A stretch of DNA of 64,000 bases from Starkeya sp. ORNL1 (GCF_012971745.1 NZ_CP048834.1:1178001-1242000), one strand, 5' to 3'; counted from the stretch's first letter, positions 21,400 to 31,882 are shown. Numbers and translations: made by a program. The notes: a model not told the origin generated them from the sequence alone.

Positions 21400-21521
21400 C
21401 TCCTTCGAGGCTCTCTGCGCTCGCACCCCCGCAGTTGGCCATGGGCCAACTGCTAGGGATGACCTGGTTATAAATGCGACGTCATCCTGAGGTGCCGGCC
21501 AACGGCCGGCCTCGAAGGATG
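21400..21521. repeat. Palindromic intergenic repeat, copy 5, with extra hairpin
   Basis: TCCTTCGAGG at the left and CCTCGAAGGA at the right enclose the usual nested arms, but the left inner arm carries an additional GCAGTTGGCC/GGGCCAACTGC hairpin (about 21430-21452). The same kind of module occurs in the damaged copy at 14680-14753. It lies between convergent genes. Confidence 0.8.
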
Positions 21522-21540
21522 CCCACGCAGAGCGCGCGTC

Positions 21541-23313
21541 TCACTTCTCCGGCAGGTTCGTCCGGATGTGCAGCTCGCGCAGCTGCTTCGGGCTGGCCTC
21601 GTTCGGCGCGCCCATCAGCAAGTCCAGCGCCTGCTGGTTCATCGGGAAGATCGAGATCTCCCGCAGGTTCGTGGTGCCGCACAGCAGCATGACGATGCGG
21701 TCGACGCCGGCGGCCATGCCGCCATGGGGCGGCGCGCCGTACTGGAAGGCGCGGTACATGCCGCCGAAGCGGTCTACCACTTCCTTCTCGCCATAGCCGG
21801 CGATCTCGAACGCCTTCACCATCGCCTCAGGGCGATGGTTGCGGATGCCGCCGGAGGCGATCTCATAGCCGTTGCAGGCGATGTCGTACTGGAACGCCTT
21901 GATGGTCAGCGGATCCTGGCCGTTCAGCGCCTCCAGCCCGCCCTGCGGCATGGAGAAGGGGTTGTGCGAGAAGTCGACCTTCTTGTCGTCCTCGTTCCAC
22001 TCATACATCGGGAAGTCGACGATCCAGGCCAGCTCGAAGCGGTCGAAATCGACCAGCTTCAATTCCTCGCCGACCTTGGTGCGCGCCGCGCCTGCAAACT
22101 TCACGAACTTCAAGGGATCGCCGGCGACGAAGAAGGCGGCATCGCCCTCCTTCAGGCCGAGCTGTTCGCGGATCGCGGCAGCGCGCTCCGGGCCGACATT
22201 GTTGGCGATCGGGCCGGCGCCCTCCCCGCCTTCACGCCACATGATGTAGCCGAGGCCGGGCTGGCCCTCGCCCTGCGCCCAGGAGTTCATGCGGTCGCAG
22301 AAGGCTCTGCTGCCGCCGGTCGGGCCGGGGATGGCCCACACCTGGTTGGCCTCGCTCTCCAGCATGCGCGCGAACACCTTGAAGCCGGAGCCGCGGAAAT
22401 GCTCGGAGACGTCCTGCATCACCAGCGGGTTGCGCAGGTCCGGCTTGTCGGTGCCGTATTTGCGCATCGACTCGGCGTAGGGGATGCGCGGCCAGTTCTG
22501 CGTGACCGGCTTGCCCTCGGCGAATTCCTCGAACACGCCACGGATCACCGGCTCGACGGCGGCGAATACGTCTTCCTGCTCGACGAAGCTCATTTCCAGG
22601 TCGAGTTGGTAGAACTCGCCCGGCAGGCGGTCGGCGCGCGGATCCTCGTCGCGGAAGCAGGGCGCGATCTGGAAGTAGCGGTCAAAGCCGCTCATCATGA
22701 TCAGCTGCTTGTATTGCTGGGGCGCCTGCGGCAGCGCGTAGAACTTGCCGGGATGGATGCGGCTCGGCACCAGGAAGTCGCGGGCGCCTTCCGGGCTCGA
22801 TGCGGTAAGGATCGGCGTCTGGAACTCGAAGAAGCCCTGGCCCTTCATGCGCAGGCGCATCGCGTCGATGATCGCCCCGCGCGTCATGATGTTCTTGTGC
22901 AGCTTCTCGCGGCGCAAATCGAGGAAGCGGTAGCGCAGCCGCGTCTCCTCCGGATATTCCTGCTCGCCGAACACCGGCAGCGGCAATTCGGCGGCCGGGC
23001 CGAGCACTTCGATGTCGGTGGCATAGAGCTCGACCTGCCCGGTCGGCAGGTCCGGGTTCTCGGTGCCGGCCGGGCGCAGGCGCACGCGGCCATCGATGCG
23101 GACCACCCATTCCGAACGCAGCGTCTCGGCGAGCTTGAAGGCCGGGCTGTCGGGATCGGCCACCACCTGGGTCAGGCCGTAATGGTCGCGCAGGTCGATG
23201 AACAGCACGCCGCCATGGTCGCGGATGCGATGGCACCAGCCAGAAATGCGCGCATTCTCCCCCACATCCGTGGCGCGAAGGGCTCCGCAGGTGTGCGAGC
23301 GATAACGGTGCAT
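21541..23313 (-). CDS. aspS: Aspartate--tRNA ligase
   Basis: 590 residues, class II aminoacyl-tRNA synthetase of bacterial AspS length. An N-terminal OB-fold anticodon domain (about 1-105; [19 protein letters not shown]) is followed by the catalytic core with Q-S-P-Q-like Q-A-P-Q-Q-Y-K-Q, motif 2 F-R-D-E-D-x-R-A-D-R, the bacterial GAD insertion (about 300-420), and motif 3 G-x-D-R near the end. The ATG at 23313 matches the family start. A terminator just upstream separates it from the DUF992 gene. Whether it also charges tRNA-Asn cannot be decided from this window. Confidence 0.96.
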   Translation of the reverse strand: MHRYRSHTCGALRATDVGENARISGWCHRIRDHGGVLFIDLRDHYGLTQVVADPDSPAFKLAETLRSEWVVRIDGRVRLRPAGTENPDLPTGQVELYATDIEVLGPAAELPLPVFGEQEYPEETRLRYRFLDLRREKLHKNIMTRGAIIDAMRLRMKGQGFFEFQTPILTASSPEGARDFLVPSRIHPGKFYALPQAPQQYKQLIMMSGFDRYFQIAPCFRDEDPRADRLPGEFYQLDLEMSFVEQEDVFAAVEPVIRGVFEEFAEGKPVTQNWPRIPYAESMRKYGTDKPDLRNPLVMQDVSEHFRGSGFKVFARMLESEANQVWAIPGPTGGSRAFCDRMNSWAQGEGQPGLGYIMWREGGEGAGPIANNVGPERAAAIREQLGLKEGDAAFFVAGDPLKFVKFAGAARTKVGEELKLVDFDRFELAWIVDFPMYEWNEDDKKVDFSHNPFSMPQGGLEALNGQDPLTIKAFQYDIACNGYEIASGGIRNHRPEAMVKAFEIAGYGEKEVVDRFGGMYRAFQYGAPPHGGMAAGVDRIVMLLCGTTNLREISIFPMNQQALDLLMGAPNEASPKQLRELHIRTNLPEK

Positions 23314-23340
23314 GGTGCGTTCTTCCTGGGCCGGCAACAC

Positions 23341-23371
23341 GAAAAACCCCTCCGCGGGGCGCGCGGAGGGG
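23341..23371 (-). terminator. Rho-independent terminator after the DUF992 gene
   Basis: CCCCTCCGCG (23347-23356) and CGCGGAGGGG (23362-23371) form a 10-bp stem; on the minus strand it runs into TTTTT. It stands between the stop of the DUF992 gene and the aspS start. Confidence 0.85.
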
Positions 23372-23424
23372 TGCATGCAGGTGTCGGTTTTGTCAAGGAA
23401 CGTCGGACAAAACGGACGCAGCGA

Positions 23425-23907
23425 TCAGGGCACGTAGCGCAGGGTAAGGCCCGCGGCGCCCAGCGCCAGCGAGGCGCCGACATTGCCCTCGACCGAGAAC
23501 GGGTTGAGCGCGAACGCCTTGTCGGCGCCGATCAGCGCATTGCCGGCAACGCCGACGCCGAGTGCGATGTCGCCGGTGGCGCCGACATAGGTACCGGCCA
23601 GCGCGCCGGGCGCGACCTGCGCGGTCACCGCCAGCACGCCCCAGGTCATGATGCCCGCGCCGGTGACGCCGAGATCGAGGCCAACCGTGGTGATGGAGCC
23701 GGCATAACGCTGCGGCAGGTCACCCTGGCTGGAGCTGAAGGTGCAGGTCATCTCCTGCTTGGAGGTTACGATCCAGCCGATGCTGGCTTTGACATGGCAC
23801 ACCAGCACACCGACATCGACGCGGTCGGCGGCCTCGGCACGCGGCGCTGCCGCCACGGATCCGGCAACGCATGCAACGGCGGCGAGCGCCGCCAACGTCA
23901 TCTTCAT
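23425..23907 (-). CDS. Exported DUF992 family protein
   Basis: 160 residues. The signal peptide is cleaved near A-A-P-R-A-E-A-A-D. The mature part begins with V-D-V-G-V-L-x-C and contains I-G-W-I-V-x-S-x-x-E-M-T-C-T-F, a cysteine-pair pattern shared by DUF992 proteins, followed by repeated G-V-x-x-G-x-x-G strands that suggest a beta-sandwich or small barrel. The family is confined mainly to Hyphomicrobiales and has no assigned role. A start two residues later (23901) is equally possible. Confidence 0.85.
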   Translation of the reverse strand: MKMTLAALAAVACVAGSVAAAPRAEAADRVDVGVLVCHVKASIGWIVTSKQEMTCTFSSSQGDLPQRYAGSITTVGLDLGVTGAGIMTWGVLAVTAQVAPGALAGTYVGATGDIALGVGVAGNALIGADKAFALNPFSVEGNVGASLALGAAGLTLRYVP

Positions 23908-24020
23908 GGTCCTATTCCCCCAAGGCCCGGCCGGCCTCGCCGACCCTCAGCCTCGCGGAAAGACATAAATGAAGTCGGGCGCAGGTGCACCCCCGACTTC
24001 AGCGCTTTGCGCCGGCAATC

Positions 24021-24206
24021 TTAATCGCGCGGTGCATCCGGTCGGTCGGCGGGGTGGCCCGGGGCGTTCTCGGGGTCGCCGAGCGAGGGCTGCACCGTCT
24101 GCTTCGGCTGGCGCCTGCCGGGAATCACCCGGGCATCGCCGGTCGAACGCAAGGCGCGGCGCTCCTGCTCGCGGGCGGATTCGATGGTCCTGGTGGTCTC
24201 GCGCAT
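24021..24206 (-). CDS. Small hydrophilic protein of unknown function
   Basis: 61 residues, strongly charged (M-R-E-T-T-R-T-I-E-S-A-R-E-Q-E-R-R...), with no membrane segment or recognised domain. An AGGAGA ribosome site sits 7 bases before the ATG. On the minus strand GGAAC with a 16-base spacer and TGTT (24258 to 24234) lies 28 bases before the start and is one base off the EcfG general-stress consensus. The gene is divergent from rnd. Its reality rests on the strong ribosome site, and the reading could be wrong. Confidence 0.5.
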   Translation of the reverse strand: MRETTRTIESAREQERRALRSTGDARVIPGRRQPKQTVQPSLGDPENAPGHPADRPDAPRD

Positions 24207-24325
24207 GAGATTTCTCCTCTCTTCCTGTAGGGCAACAGGCGCATAGCGGCCTTGTTCCGTACAAAACCTCACCTTTCCGGCTGACAATTCCGCTCCGGCT
24301 CCGTTATGAAACAGGGAGCATGGAC

Positions 24326-25477
24326 ATGATCAGTTCGACATCCGACCTCGCTGGTGCCTGCGAACGCCTCGCGCGCCATCCGTTCATCACGGTCGACACC
24401 GAATTCCTGCGGGAAACGACCTTCTGGCCGAAGCTCTGCGTCGTCCAGCTCGCCAGCCTCGACGAGGCGGTGGTGGTCGATGCGCTCGCCGAGGGGCTCG
24501 ACCTCGCGCCGTTCTTCGAGCTGATGGCGAATGAGCAGGTGCTGAAGGTGTTCCATGCCGCGCGGCAGGACATCGAGATCGTGTGGCACCTCGCGGGCAT
24601 CGTGCCGCACCCGGTGTTCGACACCCAGGTCGCCGCCATGGTGCTCGGCCACGGTGATTCCATCTCCTACGACCAGCTGGTGCAGCGCCTGACCGGCCAT
24701 GTGCTCGACAAGTCGCTGCGCTTCACCGATTGGTCGCGGCGCCCGCTCTCGACCGCGCAGATCACCTATGCCGAGGCCGACGTCACCCATCTGCGCGACG
24801 TCTTCGTGAAGCTCGACGCCGACCTCGCCAAGCGGGGCCGCAGCGAATGGGTGAGCGAGGAGATGGCGGTGCTGACCTCGCCTGAGACCTATCGGCAGGA
24901 GCCGGAGCACGCCTGGGAGCGGCTGCGCTCGCGCGCCCGCAAGCCCAAGGAGCTCGGCGTGCTGATCGAGGTGGCGGCGTGGCGCGAGCGCGAGGCGCAG
25001 GGCCGCGACATGCCGCGCTCGCGCATCCTGAAGGACGAAGTGATCGGCGAGATCGCCACGCAGCAGCCGACGACGCCGGAGCGGCTGGCGCAGTTGCGCT
25101 CCATCCCCAAGGGGTTCGAGCGCTCGCGCGCCGGCGAGCAGATTCTGGAAGCGGTGAAGGCCGGGCTGGCGCGCGATCCCAAGACGCTGCCGCGCATCGA
25201 ACGCGAGCGGCCGCTCTCCAACGGCGCCTCGGCGACGGTGGAGCTCTTGAAGGTGCTGCTGCGCATGACCTCGGAGCAGCACGGCGTCGCCGCCAAGATC
25301 ATCGCCACGGTGGACGATCTCGAACAGATCGCCAGCGAGGACGAGGCCGAGGTCGGCGCCCTGCGCGGCTGGCGCCGCGAATTGTTCGGCGAACGGGCCT
25401 TGGCGCTCAAGGCGGGGCGCCTCGCGCTCGCCATGCAGCGCGGCCGGGTGATCGCACTGGAACGGCCGGGGGAGTAA
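24326..25477 (+). CDS. rnd: Ribonuclease D
   Basis: 383 residues. A DEDDy 3'-5' exonuclease domain (about 1-200) shows D-T-E-F near residue 20, the H-A-A-R-Q-D-I-E motif and the Y-A-E-A-D-V motif with the catalytic Tyr and Asp. An HRDC RNA-binding domain follows (about 205-285; R-S-R-I-L-K-D-E). RNase D trims the 3' ends of tRNA and other stable RNAs in the cytoplasm. GGGAG suits the second of two in-frame ATGs (24326 rather than 24320). Confidence 0.94.
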   Translation: MISSTSDLAGACERLARHPFITVDTEFLRETTFWPKLCVVQLASLDEAVVVDALAEGLDLAPFFELMANEQVLKVFHAARQDIEIVWHLAGIVPHPVFDTQVAAMVLGHGDSISYDQLVQRLTGHVLDKSLRFTDWSRRPLSTAQITYAEADVTHLRDVFVKLDADLAKRGRSEWVSEEMAVLTSPETYRQEPEHAWERLRSRARKPKELGVLIEVAAWREREAQGRDMPRSRILKDEVIGEIATQQPTTPERLAQLRSIPKGFERSRAGEQILEAVKAGLARDPKTLPRIERERPLSNGASATVELLKVLLRMTSEQHGVAAKIIATVDDLEQIASEDEAEVGALRGWRRELFGERALALKAGRLALAMQRGRVIALERPGE

Positions 25478-25484
25478 GCCGCCC

Positions 25485-26387
25485 TTACGTCAGCAACTCC
25501 CGCCGCAGCAGCGCTTCCAGCCAATCGGCAAAGACCTGGAGCCGGCGGGAGAGATGCTGGCGGTGCGGGTAGAGCAGCGTCATCGGCATCGGCGTGGCGC
25601 GATGGTCCGGCAGCACCTCGACCAGTTCGCCCGCCGCCAGATCGGACTTCACGTCATAGGCCGGGATCTGGATCAGGCCGAGCCCCGCGAGGCAGCAGGC
25701 GATGTAGGATTCGGCGTTGTTGACGGTGACGCGGCCGCGCATCGGCAGGCTGCGCAACGCGCCGTTCTCCATCCATTCCCAGTCCTCGACACGCCCGCTC
25801 GATGGCGAGGCGTAGTTCACGGCGAGATGCGCGCCGAGATCGGCCGGGGTTTGCGGCACGCCATGGCGTTCGAGATAATGCGGGCTCGCGACATTGATGA
25901 GCTGCAGTTCGCCGATGCTGCGGGCGATGAGGCCGGAATCGCTCAAGGGGCCGACGCGCAGCACGCAGTCGACACTGTCCTCGACGAGATTGACCATCCG
26001 GTCGGTGAGGCCGAAATCGATGTCGATCTCGGGATAGAGCGCGAGGAACTCCGGCAAGACGGGCGCGATGATCAGGCGGCCGATCCGTCCGGGAACATCG
26101 ATCCGCAACTTGCCGGCCGGACCTGTCGCCTGCTGCCGGAAGAGGTTTTCCGCCTCCTCGACATCGGCGACCAGTTGCAGGCAGCGCTCGTAGAATGCGG
26201 CGCCATCCTGCGTCGGGGCGACCTTGCGGGTGGTGCGGTGGAGCAGGCGGGCGCCGACGCGCAGTTCCAGATCGTGGATCGCCGCAGAGACTGACGAACG
26301 CGGCAGCCCGAGCGTATCGGCTGCGCGGGTGAAGCTCGCGCATTCGACCACGCGCGCGAAGGTGCGGAACAGGTCGATGCGATCCAT
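25485..26387 (-). CDS. LysR family transcriptional regulator
   Basis: 300 residues. The N-terminal winged helix-turn-helix (F-T-R-A-A-D-T-L-G-L-P-R-S-S-V-S, about 18-38) is followed by the two-lobed LysR effector domain. Its sequence style (D-x-V-D-x-x-L-R-V-G, Y-L-x-R-H-G-V-P) fits the large group that controls nearby oxidoreductases. It is divergent from the SDR gene at 26531 with a clear operator between them, so it most likely regulates that gene and itself. The inducer is unknown. Confidence 0.92.
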   Translation of the reverse strand: MDRIDLFRTFARVVECASFTRAADTLGLPRSSVSAAIHDLELRVGARLLHRTTRKVAPTQDGAAFYERCLQLVADVEEAENLFRQQATGPAGKLRIDVPGRIGRLIIAPVLPEFLALYPEIDIDFGLTDRMVNLVEDSVDCVLRVGPLSDSGLIARSIGELQLINVASPHYLERHGVPQTPADLGAHLAVNYASPSSGRVEDWEWMENGALRSLPMRGRVTVNNAESYIACCLAGLGLIQIPAYDVKSDLAAGELVEVLPDHRATPMPMTLLYPHRQHLSRRLQVFADWLEALLRRELLT

Positions 26388-26413
26388 GGCCTCCGCCGCG
26401 CCAATTGTTCGCC

Positions 26414-26438
26414 ATTACTGACAAGTCATGTCAGCAAT
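26414..26438. promoter_or_regulatory. Probable LysR operator between the divergent genes
   Basis: ATTACTGACA-AGTCA-TGTCAGCAAT is a 25-bp inverted repeat with 9 of 10 arm bases matching, 27 bp before the LysR start and 93 bp before the SDR start. It contains the T-N11-A geometry typical of LysR recognition sites. Confidence 0.75.
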
Positions 26439-26530
26439 GGGCAGTTTATGGCGCCAGGCTAGACGATATGGTCCGCTGCGGAAAGCGGCTGCGCAAGGTG
26501 GCCCGCTCGACGGCACAGAAGGCCAGGGCC

Positions 26531-27304
26531 ATGACCGACCACAGCATCAAGGGCAAGACCGTTCTCATCGCGGGCGGGGCGAAGAATCTCGGCGGGCTGC
26601 TCGCCTATGATCTCGCCCTGCACGGCGCGAAGGCGGTGGCGATCCACTACAACAGCGCATCAACCAAGGCTGCGGCGGACGACACCGTCGCGGCGATCAA
26701 GGCCACCGGCGCCGAGGGCGTCGCCTTCCAGGGCGACCTGAGCACGGCCGGCGCGGTGGAGGCGCTGTTCGCCGATGCCATTGCTGCGGTCGGCAGGCCG
26801 GACATCGCCATCAACACGGTCGGCAAGGTGCTGAAGAAGCCGTTCGTCGAGATCACCGAGGCCGAGTATGACGAGATGACCGCGGTCAACTCGAAGTCCG
26901 CCTTCTTCTTCATCAAGGAGGCCGGCCGGCATCTCAATGAGAATGGCAAGATCTGCACGCTGGTGACGTCGCTGCTCGGCGCCTTCACGCCGTTCTATGC
27001 CGCCTATGCCGGCACCAAGGCGCCGGTCGAGCATTTCACGCGCGCCGCCTCCAAGGAATTCGGCGAGCGCGGCATATCGGTGACGGCGATCGGGCCCGGC
27101 CCGATGGACACGCCCTTCTTCTATCCGGCCGAGGGTGCCGACGCGGTCGCCTATCACAAGGGCGCAGCGGCGCTGTCGAAATTCTCCAAGACCGGCCTCA
27201 CCGATATCGAGGACATCGTGCCCTATATCCGCTTCCTGGTCTCGGACGGCTGGTGGATGACCGGCCAGACCATCCTGGTCAATGGCGGCTATACGACGAA
27301 GTAG
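26531..27304 (+). CDS. SDR family oxidoreductase
   Basis: 257 residues, classical short-chain dehydrogenase/reductase. The Rossmann start has G-G-A-K-N-L-G-G, a modified T-G-x-x-x-G-x-G loop, then a D-I-A-I-N-T-V-G segment in place of N-N-A-G, catalytic Ser in V-T-S-L-L, and Tyr/Lys in Y-A-G-T-K. Such enzymes reduce or oxidise alcohols, ketones or sugars with NAD(P)H; the substrate is unknown. The ATG at 26531 gives the normal N-terminus though the frame opens at 26405. The divergent LysR gene and operator point to substrate-responsive expression. Confidence 0.9.
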   Translation: MTDHSIKGKTVLIAGGAKNLGGLLAYDLALHGAKAVAIHYNSASTKAAADDTVAAIKATGAEGVAFQGDLSTAGAVEALFADAIAAVGRPDIAINTVGKVLKKPFVEITEAEYDEMTAVNSKSAFFFIKEAGRHLNENGKICTLVTSLLGAFTPFYAAYAGTKAPVEHFTRAASKEFGERGISVTAIGPGPMDTPFFYPAEGADAVAYHKGAAALSKFSKTGLTDIEDIVPYIRFLVSDGWWMTGQTILVNGGYTTK

Positions 27305-27340
27305 GCCTCTGCCCGCGGCGGCGTCCGTGGGCGCCGCTCC

Positions 27341-28858
27341 TCATCCCGTCGAGATCACCGAGTCGCGGCCGATCAGGCGGGCCAGCGTCTTCAGGCGCGA
27401 GGCGATGCGCTCGCCGGCGAGCATGGCCAGTTCGCCTTCGAGGTGCAGCACCAGCTTGCCGCGATCGACGGTGAGCGGTGCGGACGGCAGCGTGTCGGGC
27501 ATCGAAGCCGAGACCAGATAGGCGACGCGCATTGCCGCGCCGAGGATGCGGGCGCGGTCCAGCAGGCGGGTCGTCACCAGTTCGCGGATACGCGGCGAGA
27601 GCTCGTCGTCGATCAGCCCGACATGGCGGTAGAAGATCGACAGAGCGAGGAAGGCGCGGCCCGGATGGTCGACGCCGATGAAGGCGGCGTGGGCAATGAT
27701 GTTCAGGCTCTGCTCGCCGCGATAGTCGGGATGGGCGCGCCAGCCGATATCGGCGAGCAGGCAGGCGGCGTGGCGCAGCCGCTTCTCCTCGACGCTCTCG
27801 TCGATGCCGGTCGAGGCCATGAACTTGTCGGTCCACTCCGCCAGTTCCTCGCCATGGCGCGGCGAGCGCGAGCGCAGCCAGTTCAGCTCGGTCGCGGCGG
27901 CGATCAGCGGATCGGTGCGCTGCTCCTCGTCGGAGAGCGCCTCATAGAGCAGGCCCTCGCGCACGCCGAGCGCGGAGACATGGATGCTCTCCGGCTTGCC
28001 GAGTCGAATGATGTGCTCCAGCACCAGCGCGCCATAGGCCAGCAGCGGCCGCCGCACCTCGGAGACCATCTCGATCTTGGAGAGGGTATCGGTCGGCACG
28101 CGGCGGATGAGGCGGCAGAATTCCAGCGCCTCCTTGGCCGGCATGACATAGCCGTGCATCACATGCAGCGGATAGCCGCGCTGCCACATGTGCAGGCGGG
28201 TAAGCGCGCGCCAGGTGCCGCCCACCGCATAGAAAGCCCGGCCCTGGAGGTGCTCCAGATGGCTGCTGCCGGCCAGCGCTTCCTTGACGATCTTCTCGGC
28301 CTTCTTCAGCGAGCGGCCGGAGGCGTCCTGCAGAGCGAGACCGCCGAGCTGGAAGGTGGCGCCGGAGCCGATGCGGTGGCCGTGCAGGTCGGCCAACTCA
28401 AGCGAGCCGCCGCCGAGATCGCCCACCACGCCATTGGCGCGGTGCACGCCGGAGACCACGCCGAGCGCGGAGAGCTGGGCCTCGCGCTTGCCGGACAGCA
28501 ATTCGACCTCGGTGCGGCAGATCGCCGAGCATTGGGCGATAAAGTCCGGACCATTGGTGGCGTCGCGCGCGGCGGCGGTGGCCAGCACCTGGAGCCGGCC
28601 GACGCCCATATGGTCGCACAGCGCGCGGAAGCGGCGCAGCACGCTGAGCGCCTTCTCCACCGCCTCGGCGTTCAGGCGCCTGGTGGTCGCCACCTCGCGC
28701 CCGAGCCCGCATGACGCCTTCTCGTTGAAGATAGGCGTCGGCGAGCGCGACAGGCGCTCATAGACCACAAGGCGCACGGAGTTGGAGCCGATGTCGATGA
28801 CAGCGACTGGGGCCCCCGCAACGAGGCGGCCCGGCGCCTCGCGGCTGACTTCGATCAT
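27341..28858 (-). CDS. ppx: Exopolyphosphatase / guanosine pentaphosphatase family
   Basis: About 505 residues. The ASKHA nucleotide-binding motifs are intact: A-V-I-D-I-G-S-N-S-V-R-L-V (phosphate 1), the A-T-A-A-x-R-D-A segment, G-D-L-G-G-G-S-L-E (phosphate 2), and a C-terminal HD-like helical domain. It releases phosphate from polyphosphate or converts pppGpp to ppGpp. It follows ppk directly on the same strand, so synthesis and breakdown of polyphosphate are cotranscribed. The ATG at 28858 lies 4 bases after the ppk stop; an in-frame GTG at 28924 would overlap ppk by 62 bp. Confidence 0.92.
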   Translation of the reverse strand: MIEVSREAPGRLVAGAPVAVIDIGSNSVRLVVYERLSRSPTPIFNEKASCGLGREVATTRRLNAEAVEKALSVLRRFRALCDHMGVGRLQVLATAAARDATNGPDFIAQCSAICRTEVELLSGKREAQLSALGVVSGVHRANGVVGDLGGGSLELADLHGHRIGSGATFQLGGLALQDASGRSLKKAEKIVKEALAGSSHLEHLQGRAFYAVGGTWRALTRLHMWQRGYPLHVMHGYVMPAKEALEFCRLIRRVPTDTLSKIEMVSEVRRPLLAYGALVLEHIIRLGKPESIHVSALGVREGLLYEALSDEEQRTDPLIAAATELNWLRSRSPRHGEELAEWTDKFMASTGIDESVEEKRLRHAACLLADIGWRAHPDYRGEQSLNIIAHAAFIGVDHPGRAFLALSIFYRHVGLIDDELSPRIRELVTTRLLDRARILGAAMRVAYLVSASMPDTLPSAPLTVDRGKLVLHLEGELAMLAGERIASRLKTLARLIGRDSVISTG

Positions 28859-28862
28859 CGCG

Positions 28863-31070
28863 TCACGAACGTTCGCGGCGGCGGACGAGGCTGCGCGGAG
28901 AAGATTCTTTAAGTGATTTGCCACGTCCAGATAGACTCGGATTGGTCATGAAATACTGGTGGGCGTTGAACGACTCATCGCCCGGGCCCGGCACTATGCG
29001 TTCGGAGGTTCCGTCAGGCAATAGACGCCAGCTTTGCTGGTTATCTTCGAAGTTGGCGACCATGATCTGGTCCAGTATCTGCATGTGCACGGTCGGATTG
29101 ACGATCGGGCACAATGATTCAACTCGGCGATCAAGGTTGCGCGGCATCAGGTCGGCGGAGGAGATATACACAGCCGATTTCGGGCTCGGCAGGCCGTGGC
29201 CATTGCCGAAGGCATAGATGCGCGAATGCTCGAGGAAGCGCCCGACGATCGATTTGGCGCGGATATTGTCGGACAGACCCGGCAAACCAGGACGCAGGCA
29301 GCAGATGCCGCGCACCACGATGTCGATCGGCACGCCGGCCTGGCTCGCATCATAGAGCGCGTCGATGATCACCGGATCGACCAGCGAGTTCATCTTCAGC
29401 CAGATGGCGGCAGGCTTGCCGGCCTTGGCGAAGCCGATCTCGGCCTCGATGTGGTCGAGGATGCGCGTCTTCAGCGTCAGCGGCGACACCGACATCGCCT
29501 CCAGCTCCGCCGGCTCGGCATAGCCGGTGATGAAGTTGAAGATGCGCGCCACGTCGCGGCCGATCACCGGATCGGCGGTGAAGTAGGAGAGGTCGGTATA
29601 GATGCGCGCCGTGATCGGGTGGTAGTTGCCGGTGCCGACATGGCAGTAGCTCGCCAGACTGCCGCCCTCGCGGCGCACCACCAGCGAGAGCTTGGCGTGG
29701 GTCTTCAGCTCCAGGAAGCCGAACACCACCTGCACGCCGGCGCGCTCCAGGTCGCGGGCCCAGCGGATGTTGGCTTCCTCGTCGAAGCGAGCCTTCAACT
29801 CGACCAGCGCGGTGACCGACTTGCCGGCCTCGGCGGCCTCGGCGAGCGCCTTCACGATCGGGCTGTCGGACGAGGTGCGGTAGAGCGTCTGCTTGATGGC
29901 GACGACGTTGGGGTCGCGCGCCGCCTGGCGCAGGAACTGCACCACAACGTCGAAGCTCTCATAGGGATGGTGGACGACGAGGTCCTTTTCGCGGATCGCC
30001 GCGAAGCAGTCGCCGGCATGGTCGCGGATGCGCTCGGGGAAGCGCGCATTATACGGCTTGAACTTCAGGTCCGGCCGCTCCAGCGAGACCAGCTGGCTGA
30101 ACTCGTTCAGCGCCAGCACGCCGTCGACCAGGAAGATCTCGTCGCCGGCGACGCCGATCTCGCGGGCGACGAAGTTGCGCAGTTCCTCCGGCATCGAGGC
30201 GTCGACCTCCATGCGGATCACCGAGCCACGGCGCCGGCGCTTCAGCGCACTCTCGAACAGGCGGACCAGGTCCTCCGCCTCCTCCTCGACTTCGAGATCG
30301 CTGTCGCGGATGACGCGGAAGCCGCCCTGCCCCCTCACCTGATAGCCCGGGAACAGGCGGCCGATATAAAGCCCGATCATCTGTTCCAGGGTGATGAAGC
30401 GCATCGTGCCCTGGGCATCGTCCGGCAGGCGGATGAAGCGGTCGATCTTGGCCGGCACGCGGATCAGCGCGTTCATCGAGCGCCCGTCGCTGATGCGCGA
30501 GAGCTGGAGCGCCAGCGAGAAGCCGAGATTGGGGATGAAGGGGAATGGGTGCGCGGGATCGATGGCGAGCGGCGTCAGCACCGGGAAGACGTGATTGAGG
30601 AAATGCTCGTCGAGCTGCTGGCGATCGCTCTTCTTCACGTCGGCGCCGTCGACCAGCACGATACCCACCTTGGCGATGGCGATACGCAATTCGCGCCAGC
30701 GCGCCTGCTGGTCGCTGGCGAGCTTGGCCACCTCGGCGGAGATGACGGTCAGCTGGGCGGAGGGCGAGAGTCCGTCCGGGCTCTTGGCGGTGATGCCTTC
30801 GCGCACCTGCTCCTTCACGCCGGCGACGCGCACCATGAAGAACTCGTCGAGATTGTTCGCCGAGATCGAGAGGAAGCGAAGCTGCTCCAGGAGCGGATGG
30901 TCGAGGTTGGAGGCCTCCTCCAGCACGCGGCGATTGAACTCGATCCAGGACAACTCACGATTGATGAAGCGGTCCGGGCTCGTCATCCAGTCGAATGCCG
31001 GTTCAGCCGGAGCCACCTGCTCACGAATCGCTTCCGCCACCGGCTGCTCCTGTTTCTGCGCCACGGTCAT
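28863..31070 (-). CDS. ppk: Polyphosphate kinase 1
   Basis: 735 residues, full-length PPK1, which reversibly builds polyphosphate from ATP at the membrane. The N-terminal region has [19 protein letters not shown] and [17 protein letters not shown]. The phospholipase-D-like catalytic half contains [13 protein letters not shown] with the autophosphorylated His and [11 protein letters not shown]. It belongs to the minus-strand operon AI-2E transporter - hdaA - ppk - ppx. Confidence 0.97.
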   Translation of the reverse strand: MTVAQKQEQPVAEAIREQVAPAEPAFDWMTSPDRFINRELSWIEFNRRVLEEASNLDHPLLEQLRFLSISANNLDEFFMVRVAGVKEQVREGITAKSPDGLSPSAQLTVISAEVAKLASDQQARWRELRIAIAKVGIVLVDGADVKKSDRQQLDEHFLNHVFPVLTPLAIDPAHPFPFIPNLGFSLALQLSRISDGRSMNALIRVPAKIDRFIRLPDDAQGTMRFITLEQMIGLYIGRLFPGYQVRGQGGFRVIRDSDLEVEEEAEDLVRLFESALKRRRRGSVIRMEVDASMPEELRNFVAREIGVAGDEIFLVDGVLALNEFSQLVSLERPDLKFKPYNARFPERIRDHAGDCFAAIREKDLVVHHPYESFDVVVQFLRQAARDPNVVAIKQTLYRTSSDSPIVKALAEAAEAGKSVTALVELKARFDEEANIRWARDLERAGVQVVFGFLELKTHAKLSLVVRREGGSLASYCHVGTGNYHPITARIYTDLSYFTADPVIGRDVARIFNFITGYAEPAELEAMSVSPLTLKTRILDHIEAEIGFAKAGKPAAIWLKMNSLVDPVIIDALYDASQAGVPIDIVVRGICCLRPGLPGLSDNIRAKSIVGRFLEHSRIYAFGNGHGLPSPKSAVYISSADLMPRNLDRRVESLCPIVNPTVHMQILDQIMVANFEDNQQSWRLLPDGTSERIVPGPGDESFNAHQYFMTNPSLSGRGKSLKESSPRSLVRRRERS

Positions 31071-31170
31071 GCCCCGTTATACGCTGTTCGGCGGCCGCCG
31101 CGCCGCTTTTTACGGCGGACCTTCGCCGTCCATCATGACGGCTCGATGACGCTGGGGGAACGTCGGTTGA

Positions 31171-31878
31171 TCAACCATCCTCGTCGGTTTCGCCGTTGCC
31201 GGACGGCGGTTGCGCGCGAAGCAGTTCGGAGGCCAACGATTTGTTGAGCGGGCGCTTGCGCGCCAGCGCCTCACGGTCGAGCGCGGCGACAAGATCGCGC
31301 AGCGCCGCCAGCGAGCGCTCCATGCGCGCCAGCATGAAGGGCACCAGCCCCTCCTCCGGGGTGATCTGCCGGTCGGCGAACAGCTTGAACGCCACCGCCG
31401 CGAGCAACGCATCGTCCGGTGCGCCGATCTCGACCGCCGGCACTGCACGCAGCCGCGAGGCGAGGTCGGCGGTGGCGAGCCCCGCCGCCAGCGCCGCCGG
31501 GGCGCGACGCGCCGTCATCAGCACATTGGCGCGCTGCTCGCCGGCGAGGTTCATCAGATGGAACAGCGCCGCCTCGTCAAAGGCATCGTCGCCGATATCC
31601 TCCAGCACCAGCGCGCCCTCCGCGAGCGCGCGGGGCACCGTCGCGGCATCGAGCGCGCCGGCGGGCAGGATGGCGGCTCCGCTGCGCGCGGCGAAGATGC
31701 TGGCGAGGTGGCTCTTGCCGGAGCCTTCCGGCCCGATCAGCGCAACGATGAGCGCCGGCCACTCCGGCCAGGCGTCGATCAGTGCCAAAGCGTCGCGGTT
31801 CGACGGCGCGGCAAGGAAATCCGCCCGCGCCCGGCTCTCCGGGTGCGGCAGGTCGAGCGGAATCTGGCGCGCAGCCAT
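31171..31878 (-). CDS. hdaA: DnaA-related regulatory protein HdaA
   Basis: 235 residues. It corresponds to the AAA+ domain of DnaA without the DNA-binding domain: Walker A G-P-E-G-S-G-K-S near residue 50, a Walker B region L-V-L-E-D-I-G-D, and arginine-finger/sensor segments (L-A-S-R-L-R-A). In alphaproteobacteria HdaA works with the replication clamp to switch DnaA-ATP to DnaA-ADP after initiation. Its place before ppk and after an AI-2E transporter (4-bp gap) is the usual one in Hyphomicrobiales. Confidence 0.9.
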   Translation of the reverse strand: MAARQIPLDLPHPESRARADFLAAPSNRDALALIDAWPEWPALIVALIGPEGSGKSHLASIFAARSGAAILPAGALDAATVPRALAEGALVLEDIGDDAFDEAALFHLMNLAGEQRANVLMTARRAPAALAAGLATADLASRLRAVPAVEIGAPDDALLAAVAFKLFADRQITPEEGLVPFMLARMERSLAALRDLVAALDREALARKRPLNKSLASELLRAQPPSGNGETDEDG

Positions 31879-31882
31879 GGTC

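Noticed and set aside
21568..24024. 818-codon plus-strand frame opposite aspS and the DUF992 gene
   Set aside because: Runs across two opposite genes and a terminator; no family resemblance.
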